A DNA stretch of 64,000 bases, from contig NZ_JACJVC010000013.1 of the NCBI RefSeq assembly GCF_023369555.1, positions 1-64,000 on the forward strand, written 5' to 3'. The DNA is from Actinomyces sp. AC-20-1 (GTDB lineage Bacteria > Actinomycetota > Actinomycetes > Actinomycetales > Actinomycetaceae). This document shows, in pieces, positions 35,039 to 43,772 of this stretch. Under the pieces are notes generated by a model. That model was not told the DNA's origin. It saw only the letters and a program-made list of their open reading frames with translations, and did not search any database. Each line of letters opens with the position of its first letter. Positions within the stretch are counted from its first letter, which is position 1. Both the position numbers and the translations under genes were made by a program.

Positions 35039-36874
35039 TCAGAGGGCCAGGGGCGCCAGGGTCGTCGGGGGCATGGCGCCCAGGGCGAAGAGCCCGGCCA
35101 CGCCGAGCACCGCCGAGAGCAGCACCATGACGAGGATGAGGCGCGGGGAGGTGGAGCGGGTGAGCGTCTCGATGAGCCTGCGCCCGCCCCGGCGCGTGGG
35201 CGCTCCCCACGGGACGAACCAGGCCACGGACAGGAACACGGCCACGAGCGCGGCGCTGAAGGCTCCGGCGCGGTGGTACTCGCTCAGTCCCTGCACCACC
35301 CCGGGCAGCGCGCTGAGGTCCAGCCCGACGGCGGCGCCCCCGTAGGCGATGAGGACGGCCACGAGACCCCCGACGAGGACGGCGGCCGCGGACGCGGCGA
35401 CCGAGCGCAGGAGGTACACCGGGGACAGGGCGACCATGCGGGCGGTGTCCCCGCGTCCGGCGCGACCGGCCTCCAGGCGCCTGACGCGCCGGGCGTCGTC
35501 GGCCCTGCCGACGGTGCCCGAGATGACGATGAGCACCGCGGCGACGAGGACGGACCACGTGGGCACCCACACGCCCAGAGCGGCCAGGAGGAGGGCGACG
35601 GAGGTCACCACGAGCCGGTGCGGGCGAGGCTCGCGCGCCCACTCGGGCAGGAGGAGGGCATCCTCGGGCCTCCGCTCCCGCCCGGGCTGCTCGACGGGGC
35701 CGGCCGGGACGGGCTGGGACGCGGGCTGGGGCCCGTAGACGCGCGGGTCCGGGACGCCGGCGGCGCGCGCGCCGACCGGGGTGCTGAGGTAGCCGTAGCC
35801 TCCCGACGGCGACGCCCCCGGCACGGGGACGGGCCGGGGCCCCGGGCCCGCGGGACCCACTGGGCTCACAGCGCTCACCGGGCTCACGGGGTTGGCGGGG
35901 CTCGCGCCGGCCACCGGCGCGCTCGGCACGGAGCCGTAGGAGGAGGGGGCTCCGCGCTCCCCGAGGGTCCGCGCGAGGGCCGCCTCGCCGCTGCCGCCGT
36001 CGGCGACCTCGTCCAGCACCGCGAGCAGGTCGTCCACGCTCAGGCGGTCGCCCTCCTCGGGGGCCAGGGCGGCGGTGAAGGCGCGGGCGAGGGCGGGGCT
36101 GGCCGTCTCCAGGTCCCCGAGCTCGGGGGTCCCGGCGTAGACACGGCGGAAGACGGCCTGCCACGGGCCGGAGCCGAAGGGGGCGCGGCCGGTGACGGCG
36201 AAGAGGAGGACGCCGGCGCAGGCGTACCAGTCGACGCCGGGGCTGGGGTCGCCGCCGTCGAGCATCTCCGGCGGGATGAAGCCGGGGGTGCCGGTGACCT
36301 GGCCGGTCTGGGTGAGGCGGACGTCGTCGGCGACCTGGGCGATGCCGAAGTCGATGAGGACGGGTCCCTGCGCGCCCAGCATGACGTTGGAGGGCTTGAG
36401 GTCGCGGTGGATGACCCCGGCGGCGTGGACGGCCTTGAGGGCGTCCACGAGCCCGTGGGCGAGGTCGGCCAGGTCCCGGGCGTCCTCGGTGAGATCGTAG
36501 GCGCCCTCGTGGTCCACCTCGTGCTGGAGGGTGGGGCCGTCGACGAGCTCGGTGATGACGAAGGTGACGCCCGTGCCGTCGGCGCCGTCACCGGTCTCGA
36601 TGTCGAGGATGCGGGCCACGCGCGGGTCGCGCACGCGCGCGAGGACGGAGGCCTCGCGGTCCAGGCGCCTGCGGGCCATGGGGTCCGCGGCGATCTGGGG
36701 GTGGAGGATCTTCATGGCGACGTGGTGGCAGTCGCCGTCGGAGACCTCCCACACGACGCCCATGCCCCCGGCCCCGAGCCGGCGGACGAGCCGGTAGCCG
36801 CCCACCTCCGCCCCGGCGCGCAGGCCGGAGATGGAGGTGGGGGTGGTCGCCCGCACATCCGGGTTCTGCGTCAT
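35039..36874 (-). CDS. Membrane-anchored Ser/Thr protein kinase (PknB family) with multi-pass C-terminus
   Basis: The 611-residue protein has a complete Hanks-type kinase domain (about 20-290): glycine loop LGAGGMGVV, Lys in VAMKIL, catalytic loop HRDLKPSNV near residue 156, DFG in LIDFGIAQV, and the APE-like PPEML. A Pro/Gly/Ser-rich linker (about 310-420) follows, including SPVSAVSPVGPAGPGP. There are then at least four membrane helices (RLVVTSVALLLAALGVWV, SVLVAAVLIVISG, AAAVLVGGLVAVLIA, LILVMVLLSAVLGVAG). No PASTA domains are present. The start at 36874 is set by a TAGGGT hexamer 7 nt upstream; a much longer open frame continues antisense to msiK and is rejected. Confidence 0.88.
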   Translation of the reverse strand: MTQNPDVRATTPTSISGLRAGAEVGGYRLVRRLGAGGMGVVWEVSDGDCHHVAMKILHPQIAADPMARRRLDREASVLARVRDPRVARILDIETGDGADGTGVTFVITELVDGPTLQHEVDHEGAYDLTEDARDLADLAHGLVDALKAVHAAGVIHRDLKPSNVMLGAQGPVLIDFGIAQVADDVRLTQTGQVTGTPGFIPPEMLDGGDPSPGVDWYACAGVLLFAVTGRAPFGSGPWQAVFRRVYAGTPELGDLETASPALARAFTAALAPEEGDRLSVDDLLAVLDEVADGGSGEAALARTLGERGAPSSYGSVPSAPVAGASPANPVSPVSAVSPVGPAGPGPRPVPVPGASPSGGYGYLSTPVGARAAGVPDPRVYGPQPASQPVPAGPVEQPGRERRPEDALLLPEWAREPRPHRLVVTSVALLLAALGVWVPTWSVLVAAVLIVISGTVGRADDARRVRRLEAGRAGRGDTARMVALSPVYLLRSVAASAAAVLVGGLVAVLIAYGGAAVGLDLSALPGVVQGLSEYHRAGAFSAALVAVFLSVAWFVPWGAPTRRGGRRLIETLTRSTSPRLILVMVLLSAVLGVAGLFALGAMPPTTLAPLAL

Positions 36875-36881
36875 GGGCGTC

Positions 36882-36887
36882 ACCCTA
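36882..36887 (-). promoter_or_regulatory. -10 hexamer TAGGGT of the Ser/Thr kinase gene
   Basis: TAGGGT is followed by 7 nt (GACGCCC) and the ATG at 36874. Confidence 0.5.
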
Positions 36888-37064
36888 CCGGGCAGCCGCG
36901 CACCACCTCCCGCTGTGAGCGGAGTCACCCATGAGTGCGAGAAGTCAGACAACCAGGCAGTGGCCCAGCGGCCTCCGCACGTGACAGGATGAGCCCGCGC
37001 CCGGCACCTGCTGGACGCATGTGTCAGTGCGGACACGCATTCGGCACCTTTCACAACGGATCGT

Positions 37065-37090
37065 CCGGCACGTACCTGCCGGTGAAGGGA
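37065..37090 (+). promoter_or_regulatory. Hairpin in the msiK leader (possible msiK RNA element)
   Basis: CCGGCA-N6-TGCCGG directly precedes the ribosome site AAGGGA and the ATG at 37100. Actinobacterial msiK genes are known to carry a leader motif of this kind (msiK RNA); I cannot confirm the match by eye. Upstream, GTGTC-N6-GACAC at 37021-37036 is a possible operator. Confidence 0.3.
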
Positions 37091-37099
37091 TTGCTTCCT

Positions 37100-38227
37100 A
37101 TGGCAACGGTGACCTTTGACCACGCCACTCGCGTCTACCCGGGCAACGACCGCCCCTCGGTGGACCAGCTCAACCTCGAGATCGCCGACGGCGAGTTCCT
37201 CGTCCTCGTGGGCCCCTCCGGCTGCGGCAAGTCCACCTCCCTGCGCATGCTCGCCGGCCTGGAGGACGTCAACTCCGGCCGCATCCTCATCGGCGACAAG
37301 GACGTCACGGACGTCCAGCCGAAGGACCGCGACATCGCCATGGTCTTCCAGAACTACGCCCTCTACCCCCACATGTCCGTCGCGGACAACATGGGCTTCG
37401 CGCTCAAGATCGCCGGCACCCCCAAGGCCGAGATCGAGCAGCGCGTCAAGGAGGCCGCCAAGATCCTGGGCCTGACCGAGTACCTCGACCGCAAGCCGAA
37501 GGCCCTCTCCGGTGGTCAGCGCCAGCGTGTCGCCATGGGTCGCGCCATCGTGCGCAAGCCGAAGGTCTTCCTCATGGACGAGCCGCTGTCCAACCTGGAC
37601 GCCAAGCTCCGTGTCCAGACCCGCACCCAGATCGCCTCCCTCCAGCGCTCGCTGGGCGTCACCACGGTCTACGTCACCCACGACCAGACCGAGGCCCTGA
37701 CGATGGGTGACCGCATCGCGGTCCTCAAGGACGGCCTCCTGCAGCAGGTCGGCACCCCGCGCGAGATGTACGACAAGCCCGCCAACGAGTTCGTCGCCGG
37801 CTTCATCGGCTCCCCCGCCATGAACCTCGGCCGCTTCAAGATCGAGGGCGAGGACGCGGTCCTGGGCTCCGCCCGCGTCCGCCTGTCGCGCGCCACCCTC
37901 GACGCCATCAAGCCCGAGGACAACGGCAAGATCGTCATCGGCTTCCGTCCCGAGTCGCTCGACGTCGTCGCCGCCCAGGACGAGCTCTCCATCCCGGTGC
38001 GCCTGTCCTTCGTCGAGGAGCTCGGCTCCGACGCCTACATCTACGGCGAGCTCGTCGGCGCCGAGAACGCCGAAGAGAAGCTCGGCTCCGGTGAGGACTC
38101 CTCGCAGATCATCGTCCGCGTGCCCCCGCGTACCGCCCCGAACCCGGGCGAGACCGTGCACGTGCGCATCCGCCCCGGCCAGGAGCACCTGTTCTCCGCC
38201 TCCACCGGCGAGCGTCTGCCCGCCTGA
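37100..38227 (+). CDS. msiK: Sugar ABC transporter ATPase, UgpC/MsiK type
   Basis: The 375-residue ATPase has Walker A GPSGCGKST, Q loop FQNYALYPH, signature LSGGQRQR, Walker B VFLMDEPLSNLD, H loop THDQ and a C-terminal MalK-like regulatory domain with an OB-fold (about 240-375). MsiK-type ATPases energise several carbohydrate importers whose operons lack their own ATPase. The sugar importer at 41.9-45.1 kb lacks one, so it is a likely client (inference). AAGGGA precedes the ATG at 37100. It is monocistronic, with a strong terminator and an independent downstream promoter. Confidence 0.9.
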   Translation: MATVTFDHATRVYPGNDRPSVDQLNLEIADGEFLVLVGPSGCGKSTSLRMLAGLEDVNSGRILIGDKDVTDVQPKDRDIAMVFQNYALYPHMSVADNMGFALKIAGTPKAEIEQRVKEAAKILGLTEYLDRKPKALSGGQRQRVAMGRAIVRKPKVFLMDEPLSNLDAKLRVQTRTQIASLQRSLGVTTVYVTHDQTEALTMGDRIAVLKDGLLQQVGTPREMYDKPANEFVAGFIGSPAMNLGRFKIEGEDAVLGSARVRLSRATLDAIKPEDNGKIVIGFRPESLDVVAAQDELSIPVRLSFVEELGSDAYIYGELVGAENAEEKLGSGEDSSQIIVRVPPRTAPNPGETVHVRIRPGQEHLFSASTGERLPA

Positions 38228-38259
38228 GGCTGAGGCCGGCACCCGCCACCAGCACCAGC

Positions 38260-38296
38260 GCGAGCCCCGTCCCTCTCCTCGAGGGGCGGGGCTCGC
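38260..38296 (+). terminator. Terminator of msiK
   Basis: A 15-bp stem with one G-T pair (GCGAGCCCCGTCCCT with AGGGGCGGGGCTCGC) and a 7-nt loop starts 33 nt after the stop codon. Confidence 0.75.
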
Positions 38297-38336
38297 CCCG
38301 TCTGCGCCCGGCTCGCACGCACAACCCACCACCTGA

Positions 38337-38342
38337 GAGAAT
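38337..38342 (+). promoter_or_regulatory. -10 hexamer GAGAAT for the DUF4032 gene
   Basis: GAGAAT is followed by 6 nt (GCGGTC) and the ATG at 38349. Confidence 0.45.
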
Positions 38343-38348
38343 GCGGTC

Positions 38349-39725
38349 ATGCCCCAGTCCATGCAGATCACCGCAGCGACCATCGACCCCTCGTTGCTCG
38401 ACCTGCCGTGGGAGACCCCGCTCGAGCACTGGCCCGCCGAGGTCCTGGCGGCGCTGCCCCGGGGCCTGTCCCGGCACATCGTCCGATTCGTCAACCTCTC
38501 CGAGCGCGTCATCGCCGTCAAGGAGATCGGCGAGTCCGTCGCCCACCGCGAGTACGAGCTCCTGCGCAACCTCGGGCGCCTGGGCGCGCCCTGCGTGGTG
38601 CCCACCGCCGTCATCACCGGACGCACCGACCTGGACGGCGAGGCCCTCAACTCCGCCCTCGTGACGGAGCACCTGTCCTACTCCCTGCCCTACCGCGCCC
38701 TCTTCAGCCAGTACATGCGCCCGGAGACCGCCTCGCGCCTCATCGACGCCCTCGCCGTGCTCCTCGTGCGCCTGCACCTGCTCGGCTTCTACTGGGGCGA
38801 CGTCTCCCTGTCCAACACGCTCTTCCGCCGGGACGCCGGGGCCTTCGCCGCCTACCTCGTCGACGCCGAGACCGGCGAGCTCTACCCGGAGGGCCTGACC
38901 GAGGGCAAGCGCCTCTACGACATCGACGTCGCGCGCACCAACATCATCGGCGAGCTCATGGACCTCCAGGCGGGCGCCCTGCTGGAGCCCACCGTGGACA
39001 CGATCGAGGTCGGCGACCGGATCGTCAGCCGCTACACCGAGCTGTGGAGCGTCCTCACCGGCGAGGAGACCTTCCCGATGGACGAGCGCTGGCGCGTGCG
39101 CCAGCGCATCGAGCACCTCAACGAGCTCGGCTTCGACGTCGGCGAGCTGTCCATGAAGACGACGGCCGACGGCGGCTCCACCACGATCTCCATCCAGCCC
39201 AAGGTGGTCGACGCCGGCCACTACCACCGTCAGGTCATGCGCCTGACGGGCCTCGACGTCGAGGAGCGTCAGGGCCAGCGCATGCTCAACGACCTTGAGG
39301 CCTTCCGCGTCTACCGGGGTCTTCAGGGCCAGCCCGTCGAGCTCGTCGCCCACACGTGGCTCGCCGAGGTCTTCGAGCCCACCATCCAGGCCGTCCCCGT
39401 CGAGCTGCGCCGCAAGCTCGAGCCCGCCGAGATCTTCCACGAGGTCCTGGAGCACCGTTGGTACATGTCCGAGCAGGCCCAGCGGGCGGTGAGCACCGAG
39501 GAGGCCCTCGCGGACTACGTCGCGACTGTCCTGCCGCAGCACTGGGACGAGCAGGCCTACCTCTCCCTGGGCGACACCCAGGAGATGGCCGCGATCTTCG
39601 ACGACGAGGACGTGCCGGAGCCCGAGGACGACGCCGAGTTCGCCGCCCGCGACGAGGAGACCGCCGCCGCCTACAGCCTCAACCCCTTCGGCTTCACCGC
39701 CGGGATGAGGTTCAAGGGCGAGTAG
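38349..39725 (+). CDS. DUF4032 kinase-like protein
   Basis: The 458-residue protein belongs to the actinobacterial DUF4032 family with a kinase-like N-terminal half. IAVKEIGESVAHREYELLR holds a likely ATP-site Lys and Glu. GFYWGDVSLSNTLFRRDAG resembles the catalytic loop of LPS-kinase-type enzymes (GDxxxxN), and YLVDAETGELYPEGL may supply the metal-binding Asp. The C-terminal DUF4032 region follows from about residue 230. An acidic tail is present. The family often neighbours msiK or ugpC, as here, but its substrate is unknown. The start agrees with a -10 hexamer 6 nt upstream. Confidence 0.8.
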   Translation: MPQSMQITAATIDPSLLDLPWETPLEHWPAEVLAALPRGLSRHIVRFVNLSERVIAVKEIGESVAHREYELLRNLGRLGAPCVVPTAVITGRTDLDGEALNSALVTEHLSYSLPYRALFSQYMRPETASRLIDALAVLLVRLHLLGFYWGDVSLSNTLFRRDAGAFAAYLVDAETGELYPEGLTEGKRLYDIDVARTNIIGELMDLQAGALLEPTVDTIEVGDRIVSRYTELWSVLTGEETFPMDERWRVRQRIEHLNELGFDVGELSMKTTADGGSTTISIQPKVVDAGHYHRQVMRLTGLDVEERQGQRMLNDLEAFRVYRGLQGQPVELVAHTWLAEVFEPTIQAVPVELRRKLEPAEIFHEVLEHRWYMSEQAQRAVSTEEALADYVATVLPQHWDEQAYLSLGDTQEMAAIFDDEDVPEPEDDAEFAARDEETAAAYSLNPFGFTAGMRFKGE

Positions 39726-39763
39726 GACGCGCTCCCTGCCCGAGGGCGCGGAGCGCGCTCTCG

Positions 39764-40957
39764 TCAGAGCAGCCCGGCCAATCCCCCCATGACGCCGCCG
39801 ATGAACGCGTCCCCCAGACCGATCGTCGTCGGGTGCTCAGTGCGTACATCAAAGCCGGGCACGATGAGCACGCCAGCAGCCAGGACCGCCGCATCCCGGG
39901 CGAGAGCGGTGCCGACCTCCTCTCGTGGGGCCGTGGCAACGGCGTCGTACTCAGCACGTGTGTAGCCGTCTCCGTGGAGGAACCTGGTCGAAGCCATGAG
40001 GCACCCCGCCTCTCCGGCCTCGCGGAAACGCTCGGCGTCGGCGCCGATGACGGCCGCGTACCGGCTCGTGTGGACCATGATGGTCGGAGCCCCGAGTATG
40101 CCGAGCAGGTCAGTCATCATCCGCGCGACCTCGACGGGGTCGGTGAGGTCAGCTTCCCGCCCCAGGTAGCGCTGGGCCTCGTCCTCGTTGAGCGAGTGCA
40201 GTGCGAAGGTCCGCCGTACCGTCTCCAGGACGACGGCGCGCAGGGTGTCGTCATGAAACCCCGCGTCCTCATAGACGGTGGGAGTGCCGGCAGGAACGGC
40301 GGTCAGCGCCTGCTCCAGCTCGGCGAGCCGGACACGCAGCTCGGACTCCGACTTCATGGTGTTGAAGCCCGAGGCCGCGACCACGCAGGCGGTGGTCAGC
40401 ACATGCGGCAGCTGCGCGCTGAGCCTCATGTGCTCGTTGGGCGGGTCGTTGACGAGAATGACCCGGTTGGGCCTGGAAGCGACCACGGTGGCGTCCTGCA
40501 GCCGGATGCTGACACCCGCCGGGTACTGCACGATGATGTGGGGGTCGAGGGAGTCCTCGTCAGCCGAGCAGATCCAGTCCACGTCGTCGGGCAGCAGACT
40601 GCGGACCTCGTCACTGATGGACACCAGGTGGACGGTGGACCCAACGCCGATGCGCGACAGTGCGAGCGCGGCCCGTACGCAGGTGCCCCCCAGTGTGACC
40701 CGGTGCTCGAAGCGCGCGTCGAAGGCGAGCAGGTCGGCACGGTCCCTGACGAAGAGCTCGCATCCGACGGCCTGGTGCACCGAGCGCAGGACGCCCAGCA
40801 CGATCTCCCGCTCGCTGTGGGCAGCCGGGGACGGAGCGTCCTCGAGCTCGGCGAGAGTGATGTCGTAGCCGTCGACGAGGCGCTGGAACGCTACCGCGTC
40901 CCAGACAACCTCGTGGTCGACCGTGCCACCAAGTCCGAGGACGATCCGTCCCGACAT
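39764..40957 (-). CDS. ADP-dependent phosphofructokinase/glucokinase family sugar kinase
   Basis: The 397-residue protein matches the ADP_PFK_GK family (ribokinase-like fold) by motif: THLGGTCVRAALAL-type segment (VTLGGTCVRAAL), NRVILVNDPPNEHMRL, VVAASGFNTMK, SLNEDEAQRYLG and the C-terminal catalytic GLGDAFIGG with Asp383. Members transfer phosphate from ADP (some from ATP) to glucose or fructose 6-phosphate. The family is best known from archaea. AAGGAG precedes the ATG at 40957. It is the last gene of a transporter-aldolase operon, so its product is probably the aldolase substrate. The nucleotide donor and acceptor sugar are not predictable from sequence. Confidence 0.82.
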   Translation of the reverse strand: MSGRIVLGLGGTVDHEVVWDAVAFQRLVDGYDITLAELEDAPSPAAHSEREIVLGVLRSVHQAVGCELFVRDRADLLAFDARFEHRVTLGGTCVRAALALSRIGVGSTVHLVSISDEVRSLLPDDVDWICSADEDSLDPHIIVQYPAGVSIRLQDATVVASRPNRVILVNDPPNEHMRLSAQLPHVLTTACVVAASGFNTMKSESELRVRLAELEQALTAVPAGTPTVYEDAGFHDDTLRAVVLETVRRTFALHSLNEDEAQRYLGREADLTDPVEVARMMTDLLGILGAPTIMVHTSRYAAVIGADAERFREAGEAGCLMASTRFLHGDGYTRAEYDAVATAPREEVGTALARDAAVLAAGVLIVPGFDVRTEHPTTIGLGDAFIGGVMGGLAGLL

Positions 40958-41007
40958 ACCAGTCTCCTTGAGCGGGTGAGGGGTCTGTGCCGATCTACCG
41001 GGATCGA

Positions 41008-41868
41008 TCAGTAGAGGTCGGCCTTGCCTGCGGACTCGAAGAGGTCGATCTTCTGCGCAGCGCAGATCTTCAGAGCCTCCTCGCAGGGCGGCTCGATGAC
41101 ATTGGGCTCACGCAGGTGGACGTCCGCGAGGACCTCGCGCATCCGGGTGAAGTACGCGGACTTGATGTCTGAGGAGATGTTGATCTTGTTGATGCCGCCA
41201 CGCACCGCGCCGGCGATCTCCGTGTCGGAGTTGTTGGACCCGCCGTGGAGCACGAGTGGGATCGGCAGCCGGGACTTGATCTCCTCCAGGAGATCGAGCC
41301 GCAGAGCGGGCTTGACCTCCGACGGGTACAGGCCGTGGCGCGTCCCGATGGCGATCGCCAGCGAGTCAGCCCCCGTGGCCTCGATGAAGCGCACCGCGTC
41401 GTCGGGGTTGGTGTAGAGGATCTCCTCGGAGCCGGTCTCTCCGTACTGGTCCGAGACCCCGATGGTGCCCAGCTCGGCCTCCACGGACAGCCCGACCGCA
41501 TGGGCCGCATCGACGACTCGGCGGGTCTCGGCGACGTTCTCCTCGAAGGAGACGAAGGACTTGTCGATCATCACGGAGGTGAAACCGCACTGGATCGCCC
41601 AGAGGACCTGCTCATAGGAGCCGCCGTGGTCCAGGTGGATCGCCGTCGGGACTGAGGACTCGTGGGCGATACGGATGATCGAGCTGAGCATGTCCGCACG
41701 GGTGTGCGCGAGCTCGTCCGGATGGATCGCGATGATGTGCGGAGAACGCCTCTCCTCACAGATGTCCACGACGGCGTGAAGCATGGAGTAGGAGGAGATG
41801 TTGAACGCTGGGACCGCGAATCCGTGCTTATGAGCGACGGCAAGGATCTCATTTCCTGTGGTCAGCAT
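41008..41868 (-). CDS. Class II (metal-dependent) ketose-phosphate aldolase
   Basis: The 286-residue protein is of the FbaA/GatY/KbaY family. Catalytic Asp80 and metal-ligand His81 lie in HLDHGG, with ligands His178 (IGTRHGLY) and His208 (VLHGGSN). The phosphate-binding segment is KINISSD, and Glu132 lies in VEAELG. It should split a ketose phosphate into DHAP plus an aldehyde; the aldehyde could be glyceraldehyde 3-phosphate or a modified one. AGGAAGG precedes the ATG at 41868. Its place between permeases and kinase suggests it acts in the same catabolic route. Classic sulfofructose-phosphate aldolase YihT is class I, so this would be a different solution. Confidence 0.9.
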   Translation of the reverse strand: MLTTGNEILAVAHKHGFAVPAFNISSYSMLHAVVDICEERRSPHIIAIHPDELAHTRADMLSSIIRIAHESSVPTAIHLDHGGSYEQVLWAIQCGFTSVMIDKSFVSFEENVAETRRVVDAAHAVGLSVEAELGTIGVSDQYGETGSEEILYTNPDDAVRFIEATGADSLAIAIGTRHGLYPSEVKPALRLDLLEEIKSRLPIPLVLHGGSNNSDTEIAGAVRGGINKINISSDIKSAYFTRMREVLADVHLREPNVIEPPCEEALKICAAQKIDLFESAGKADLY

Positions 41869-41902
41869 CTGGTGTGAACCTTCCTGTGTGAGGTCGTCAA
41901 GT

Positions 41903-42745
41903 TCAGTTCTTGACGGATCCAGCGGTCATACCTCCGATGAAGTACCGCTGGAAGAAAATGAAGAGGATGATGACGGGGATCGAGCCCAGGACAGACATCG
42001 CCATCATCTCGTTCCACTCATAGGAGTGCTGTCCCATGAGGAGCTGGATCCCGATCGGCACCGTGCGCATGTCATTCGTGCGTGTGAGCGTGAGGGCGAA
42101 GAGGTACTCGTTCCACGCGATCATGAAGGTGTAGATGCCGACGGACACGATTCCGGGGACCGAGATGGGCACCAGCACCTTCCACAAGGCCCCGAAGGTG
42201 CTGGTGCCATCGACCTTGGCGGCCTCGTCCAGCTCGCGCGGCAGCGTGTTGAAGTAACCGGTCAGCATGATGATCGCGTAGGGCAGCGTGAACACCATGT
42301 AGGTGAGAATGAGGCCCTGGTAGGTGTTGTAGAGCCTGAGCGTCACCATGAGCCCGAAGAACGGGATGAGCAGGGTGATCGGCGGGACCGCCTGCACCGA
42401 GATGACGACGACGTTGAGGACGCGCTTCCCGGGGAACTCGAAGCGGCTGAAGGCGTATCCCGCCATGATGCCGACGACGAGGGTCAACGCCGTCACCGTG
42501 AGCGCCACGAGGTAGCTGTTGATGAAGAACCGGATCTTCTCGGGGTCGTGGAAGATCGACAGATAGGCGGCGAAGGAGCTGCCCTCCTCGATGATCCTGG
42601 GTGGGGTCGCGAAGATCCGTGCGTTCGGCTTGAAGGAGGAGACGAGCATCCAGAAGACAGGCAGACCGGCGAAGCAGCCTCCGAGGATCAGCCCCACCCA
42701 GACCGCGGTGACGTGCAGGAGCCGACGTCGCTGCTTGGCACCCAT
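41903..42745 (-). CDS. Carbohydrate ABC transporter permease, MalG type
   Basis: The 280-residue protein has six membrane segments and the EAA loop EAAKVDGTSTFGALWKVLVPIS that contacts the ATPase. Its N-terminus (LLHVTAVWVGLILGGCFAGLPVFWML) and the segment SSFKPNARIF are typical of MalG-like CUT1 permeases. The ATG at 42745 begins 1 nt after the stop of the MalF-type gene, consistent with coupling; an ATG at 42775 is in frame but would overlap the other gene. It pairs with the next two genes and needs an external ATPase. Confidence 0.92.
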   Translation of the reverse strand: MGAKQRRRLLHVTAVWVGLILGGCFAGLPVFWMLVSSFKPNARIFATPPRIIEEGSSFAAYLSIFHDPEKIRFFINSYLVALTVTALTLVVGIMAGYAFSRFEFPGKRVLNVVVISVQAVPPITLLIPFFGLMVTLRLYNTYQGLILTYMVFTLPYAIIMLTGYFNTLPRELDEAAKVDGTSTFGALWKVLVPISVPGIVSVGIYTFMIAWNEYLFALTLTRTNDMRTVPIGIQLLMGQHSYEWNEMMAMSVLGSIPVIILFIFFQRYFIGGMTAGSVKN

Positions 42746-42746
42746 G

Positions 42747-43688
42747 TCAGTCCCTCGCTCTCTGGCTGCGCACATAGAAGAACGCCAGGATCATCGACAG
42801 GATGAGGATGATGACGGCGCTGGCCGAGGCCCCGGCGAAGTCGTACTCGGAGAAGGCCATCTTGTAGGTGAAAGTCGACAGCATCTCGGTCTTGTTGAGT
42901 GGGCCGCCACCCGTGGTCATCCAGATGAGGGCGAACTGCTGTGAGGTCCAGATGAAGTCGAGCAGGGCCATCGAGATGATGATGGGGCGCAGCTGCGGGA
43001 TGGTGATCGACCAGAAGCGTCGCAGGACACCGGCTCCGTCGACCTCCGCGGCCTCGTAGAGGTCGCGGGAGATGCCCTGCAGCCCGGCGAGGATGGAGAT
43101 CATGAAGAACGGGTAGCCGCTCCAGATGTTGATGAAGGTGACGACGGCGAGGGCGAGGCCGGGGTCGGCGAGATACTCGTGCTGTCCCGAGACCAGGCCG
43201 ACTGAGGACAGGACGGCGTTGACGACTCCATTGGGGTTGAGCAGCAGCCGCCACAGGATCGCGATGATCGCGACCGTCAACAGCCAGGGCAGGACGAAGA
43301 TCGTGCGGAAGACGGCTTTGGTGACGTTGGAGACGGCGTCGGAGTTGAGCAGCAGCGCGAAGCCGAGCCCGATGAGCATGTGGGCGACGACGCTGACAAC
43401 GACGAAGACGATCGTGTTTCCCAGCGCTGTGCGGAACTTCGCGCTGGTGAGGATGTCGATGTAGTTCTCCAGGCCGACGAAGTGGGACTGCTTCGTCATG
43501 ATGACAGCGTCCTGGAGGGAGTAGCCCATGACGATGATGATCGGAACGACCATGAGGACGAGGAGCAGGGTCACCGTGGGCGACAGGTACGCGTACGGCA
43601 CCAGGACCCTGGTGACACGGGTGCCGAGGGGCAGGGTGCGGGTGCCTGCACCGCTGTCTTGCTCGGGAGCGGCTTCACTGGCGCTCAT
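42747..43688 (-). CDS. Carbohydrate ABC transporter permease, MalF type
   Basis: The 313-residue protein has six membrane helices after a hydrophilic N-terminus (about 1-28). The EAA motif is EAAEVDGAGVLRRFWSITIPQL. The region LPWLLTVAIIAILWRLLLNPNG resembles MalF/UgpA-type CUT1 permeases for oligosaccharides or modified sugars. AGGAAGG precedes the ATG at 43688. It lies downstream of the binding protein across a hairpin. Confidence 0.92.
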   Translation of the reverse strand: MSASEAAPEQDSGAGTRTLPLGTRVTRVLVPYAYLSPTVTLLLVLMVVPIIIVMGYSLQDAVIMTKQSHFVGLENYIDILTSAKFRTALGNTIVFVVVSVVAHMLIGLGFALLLNSDAVSNVTKAVFRTIFVLPWLLTVAIIAILWRLLLNPNGVVNAVLSSVGLVSGQHEYLADPGLALAVVTFINIWSGYPFFMISILAGLQGISRDLYEAAEVDGAGVLRRFWSITIPQLRPIIISMALLDFIWTSQQFALIWMTTGGGPLNKTEMLSTFTYKMAFSEYDFAGASASAVIILILSMILAFFYVRSQRARD

Positions 43689-43708
43689 CTACTGACCTTC
43701 CTGAGGTG

Positions 43709-43748
43709 CTGTGGGCCCGGCGTCGGGTGAGGGCGGCCGGGCCCACAG
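43709..43748 (-). terminator. Intercistronic hairpin between binding-protein and permease genes
   Basis: A perfect 12-bp stem (CTGTGGGCCCGG with CCGGGCCCACAG) and a 16-nt loop lie 24 nt after the binding-protein stop. In sugar operons such hairpins stabilise or partly terminate the message so that binding protein is made in excess over permeases. Confidence 0.65.
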
Positions 43749-43772
43749 CCGTTGTTGACGGCGTAACGGGTG

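Noticed and set aside
36875-38650. Long minus-strand frame continuing upstream of the Ser/Thr kinase
   Set aside because: It is antisense to msiK and DUF4032, and the kinase has a clear promoter at 36882-36887, so the extension is not coding.
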